Positions 61,566-64,000 of a stretch of 64,000 bases of DNA are shown here, in pieces. A program made the translations under genes and the position numbers. Within the stretch, counting starts at the first letter, position 1; every line of letters begins with the position of its first letter. The notes under the pieces are model-generated. The model had not been told where the DNA came from. It did not search any database and saw only the letters and a program-made list of their open reading frames with translations. The stretch is from the NCBI GenBank assembly GCA_035294225.1, contig DATGLH010000085.1, positions 29,002 through 93,001 of the forward strand. The letters are read 5' to 3'. The DNA comes from Trebonia sp035294225 (lineage in GTDB: Bacteria > Actinomycetota > Actinomycetes > Streptosporangiales > Streptosporangiaceae).

Positions 61566-62636
61566 ATGCGCTTTGTCCATGAGAACCTGCCGCAGCGCGT
61601 CTGCTTCGGCTCCGGCGAGGCGGCCGCCAACCTCCAGCGCGAAATCGGGAACCTCGGCGCGGCCAGGGTGATGGTGATCTCCGGCAAAGGCGAGAGGGAC
61701 CTCGCCGAGGGCATCACCAGGGAACTCCCGGTCGCGATCCGCTATGACGACGTGGTCATGCACGTCCCGGCGGAGGTGGCCGGCCGTGCCCGCGAAGCCG
61801 CCGCGGCGGCGAACGCGGACGCCCTGGTGAGCGTGGGCGGCGGCTCCACCACGGGGCTGGCCAAGGCGATCGCCATGACCTCCGGCCTGCCGATCGTCGC
61901 CGTCCCCACCACGTACGCCGGCTCGGAGGCGACCGCGGTGTGGGGCCTGACCGAGGGGGCGCGCAAGACGACCGGCACCGACCCCCGGGTGCTGCCCAGG
62001 GCCATCGTCTACGACGCCGCGCTCACCGTGTCGCTCCCCGTCCCGGTGAGCGTGGCGTCGGGGCTGAACGCGCTCGCGCACTGCGTCGACGCGATGTGGG
62101 GGCCGAAGGCCGACCCGATCAACGCCGCGTTCGCCGTCGAGGGCATCCGCGCGCTGCGAGCCGGCCTGCCGAGGGTCGTCGCCGACCCGTTCGACATCGG
62201 CGGCCGCGAGCACGCGCTTTACGCGGCCTACCTGTCCGCGGCGGCGTTCGCCTCGGCGGGTTCGGGGCTGCACCACAAGATCTGCCACGTGCTCGGCGGC
62301 GCGTACAACCTGCCGCACGCCCAGACGCACGCGGTCGTGCTCCCCTATGTGCTGGCCTTCAACGGCCCGGCCGCGCCCGAGGCCGAGCAGCGGATCGCCG
62401 AGGCGCTGCGCGCGGACCGGGCGGTCGACGGACTACAGGACCTGCGGGACGAACTCGGCGCGCCCCGCGCGCTGCGCGATTACGGGTTCAGCGAGAACGC
62501 CATCCCCGAGGCGGCCGACGCGATCCTGCCCGCCGTCCCCGCGGACAACCCGCGCCCGGTGGACGCCGCGGACCTGCGCCGCCTGCTCCGTGCCGCCTGG
62601 TCAGGCGCCGATCCCAGACAGCAGGCCTACGCTTAG
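61566..62636 (+). CDS. Maleylacetate reductase-like iron-containing alcohol dehydrogenase
   Basis: ATG 61566 gives MRFVHENLPQRVCFGSG, the usual N-terminus of maleylacetate reductases (ATG 61554 is an alternative). DALVSVGGGSTTGLAKAIA (NAD-binding GGGS), VAVPTTYAGSEATAVWGLTEGARKTTG, NALAHCVDAMW and GLHHKICHVLGGAYNLPHAQTHAVVLPYV (metal-binding histidines) follow in order. It reduces maleylacetate to 3-oxoadipate in resorcinol or chloroaromatic breakdown, but no ring-cleavage gene is next to it. Length 356 fits the family. Confidence 0.88.
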   Translation: MRFVHENLPQRVCFGSGEAAANLQREIGNLGAARVMVISGKGERDLAEGITRELPVAIRYDDVVMHVPAEVAGRAREAAAAANADALVSVGGGSTTGLAKAIAMTSGLPIVAVPTTYAGSEATAVWGLTEGARKTTGTDPRVLPRAIVYDAALTVSLPVPVSVASGLNALAHCVDAMWGPKADPINAAFAVEGIRALRAGLPRVVADPFDIGGREHALYAAYLSAAAFASAGSGLHHKICHVLGGAYNLPHAQTHAVVLPYVLAFNGPAAPEAEQRIAEALRADRAVDGLQDLRDELGAPRALRDYGFSENAIPEAADAILPAVPADNPRPVDAADLRRLLRAAWSGADPRQQAYA

Positions 62637-63012
62637 GTTTCAGCCTTTCCGCCGGCCAGCGGCGTGTTCGTCGCGCGTGGCAGGCCGGCCAGCGGCGTGT
62701 TCGTCGCGCGTGGCAGGCCGGCTCCGCCGGGGAGCAGGCGGCGGGGGGCCGGGCCTTTGGCGCTGCCCTCGGGCCTGCCGGGCCGGGGTTTGGCGGCACG
62801 GGCGGGTGTCCCCGGCTCGGGGCGGACGCTGCCCGCGCAGCCCGGCCGGCGGATCAGCGCGGTCGCGGACCGCACCCCCGCGAAAACCCGCCGTGAGGAT
62901 TTCAAGCTCGCGGACTTTCCGCTTAAGGCCACGGATCTCCCCGGCTTCTTCGCCGCCACGCCCGCGGCCCGCGGGTCATATCATCTGAACCCGTGATAAA
63001 CAAGGAGGGCGC
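62637..63012. repeat. Gene-free stretch with a 33-bp exact tandem repeat
   Basis: The unit starting GCCGGCCAGCGGCGTGTTCG occurs at 62651-62683 and 62684-62716 without mismatch, followed by a 5-base partial copy. The rest of the 376 bases shows only arginine/proline-type shadow frames. The next gene's AAGGAGGG ribosome-binding site closes it. Confidence 0.7.
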
Positions 63013-63900
63013 ATGGCGGACTGGCGGCCGCTGAGCAGGCGCGGCACAGACCCCTCTCCGGAGGAGGACGCCCTCTACGAAGGAGTCCCTCCACACCTTG
63101 TGCAGCCACTGCTGCATTGGATCGACTCGCTCTTCGAGCACACGAGCTGGAGGGACGAATTCCCCGCCTCGGAGCGCCGGGCCGGCCGGATCGCGGCTCG
63201 CGTGCGCCTCGACCTGCGTGCCGCACCGCTGGGCGATGCGCATGCCCAGAACGACACAGACGTTTGGTGCGCTTCCCGGGCGCTGGTTCACCTCGCAGGC
63301 GCGTCGGGCGACACCGTGCTGCTTGACGTGGTCGATGCGGCCCTCGCCGAGGGCACCCGCAAAGGAGCGGCGCGAGATCTAGAGCAGCTCCTGACCGGCG
63401 GCGGTTCCGCGTGGCGGGTCGCCGGCAACCGCAAGTCCCTGGAACGGCGCGTGGAGCCGACCGCTACCGACGCCTTCCGCCAGGCCGCAGCCGGCGATCC
63501 CGGATCCCACCTCGCCACCGCCTGGGCCGCCGTCTACGGCCGCTACCCCAGCCCCTCCCGCGCCTACAGCGAGGCCATCAAGGCAGTCGAGGCAGCCTGC
63601 ATACCCCTCGTCATTCCCGGCGCGCGTGGAGCCAGGGCTACCCTCGGCAAAGTCATCATCGACCTCAACGACCATCAGCAGGACTGGCGGCTGAGCATCT
63701 GCTCCGCTGCTGCCCCAAGCGAGATCAGCCCGTTGCTTGCCATGCTCCGCCTGCTCTGGCAGGGCCAGACCGACCGGCACGGCGGCTCCGCGCCCGCCAG
63801 CCCGGTCACCGCCCCGGCGGCCGAAGCCGCCGTGCACCTCGCGGTCACCCTGGTCCAGTGGTTCCGCTCCGGCGCGGTCAACCGGGTCGGCAGGCCATGA
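63013..63900 (+). CDS. Unrecognised protein with RHG-containing helical C-terminal domain
   Basis: ATG 63013 follows AAGGAGGG. The 295-residue soluble protein has an N-terminal helical region (VQPLLHWIDSLFE), a middle stretch (YSEAIKAVEAACIPLVIPG), then LLAMLRLLWQGQTDRHGGSAPASPVTAPAAEAAVHLAVTLVQWF. The conserved R/D-RHG followed by a long helix resembles the abortive-infection C-terminal (Abi_C, HEPN-like) domain, where the motif is an RNase centre; this is a weak match from memory. No phage or restriction gene accompanies it in the visible part. Confidence 0.55.
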   Translation: MADWRPLSRRGTDPSPEEDALYEGVPPHLVQPLLHWIDSLFEHTSWRDEFPASERRAGRIAARVRLDLRAAPLGDAHAQNDTDVWCASRALVHLAGASGDTVLLDVVDAALAEGTRKGAARDLEQLLTGGGSAWRVAGNRKSLERRVEPTATDAFRQAAAGDPGSHLATAWAAVYGRYPSPSRAYSEAIKAVEAACIPLVIPGARGARATLGKVIIDLNDHQQDWRLSICSAAAPSEISPLLAMLRLLWQGQTDRHGGSAPASPVTAPAAEAAVHLAVTLVQWFRSGAVNRVGRP

Positions 63901-64000
63901 CAGCGAGCCGGCCCTCGGCCCAGATGAGCTCGCGGGGACGCCGGGCAGGGCACGCACGCGGGGCCTCCGGGCGGGCGGATCCTCCGGCGAGACCTCGCGC

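Noticed and set aside
62651..62716. 33-bp tandem repeat considered as an attachment site
   Set aside because: Copies are adjacent, and no integrase, tRNA or mobile gene is nearby; a simple duplication explains it.

Overview
The window is very G+C-rich with almost exclusively G/C-ending codons and many GTG/TTG starts. It carries families typical of Actinomycetota: mycofactocin-coupled dehydrogenases, PF04672-type SAM methyltransferases, a DUF6918-like protein and Tat-type secretion. It looks like a chromosomal segment of a soil actinomycete (Streptosporangiales/Frankia-like). No rRNA, tRNA, CRISPR array, insertion sequence or phage gene was recognised.

Layout. (1) 1-9.6 kb: the 3' part of an NDMA-type zinc alcohol dehydrogenase, a ComF-like phosphoribosyltransferase, a membrane protein overlapping a Nudix hydrolase, a divergent AIM24/AIM24 versus SPFH zinc-ribbon set, an ATP-grasp enzyme and a lysozyme-like TIM-barrel protein. 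(2) 9.6-20.2 kb, minus strand: a compact molybdenum/tungsten block. It holds a MobA-MoaD fusion, aldehyde:ferredoxin oxidoreductase, an NAD-linked formate dehydrogenase (alpha subunit plus a fused NuoE-NuoF-like subunit), MoeA, and a second MoeA fused to a periplasmic-binding-protein-like domain. (3) 20.3-32 kb: a membrane glycosyltransferase fused to a GH18 chitinase-like domain and two chitin-binding modules, then envelope and polysaccharide genes with a long gene-free stretch. (4) 32.6-39.9 kb: a mycofactocin locus with an MftR-type TetR regulator, two mycofactocin-coupled SDRs, a MoxR ATPase, a VWA protein, a small monooxygenase-fold protein and the MftD oxidase. A 65-bp two-palindrome operator is duplicated nearly identically in front of the SDR pair and in front of the moxR operon. 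(5) 40-61.5 kb: a large exopolysaccharide island with UDP-glucose dehydrogenase, flippase, about nine glycosyltransferases, methyltransferases, an acetyltransferase, a deacetylase, a DUF2206-like membrane protein and a secreted beta-helix protein. (6) 61.5-64 kb: a maleylacetate-reductase-like iron alcohol dehydrogenase and an unrecognised protein.

How the parts fit (inference): the alcohol dehydrogenase, the two SDRs and MftD/MftR point to alcohol oxidation using mycofactocin as electron acceptor. Formate dehydrogenase and aldehyde oxidoreductase nearby could take the aldehyde/formate end of the same route. The peptide-maturation genes mftA, mftB, mftC, mftE and mftF are not in the window. 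Points most worth a second look are the duplicated operator, a probable one-base frameshift in the VWA gene, the paired MoeA proteins beside a possible Mo enzyme and a possible W enzyme, and the synthase-chitinase fusion.
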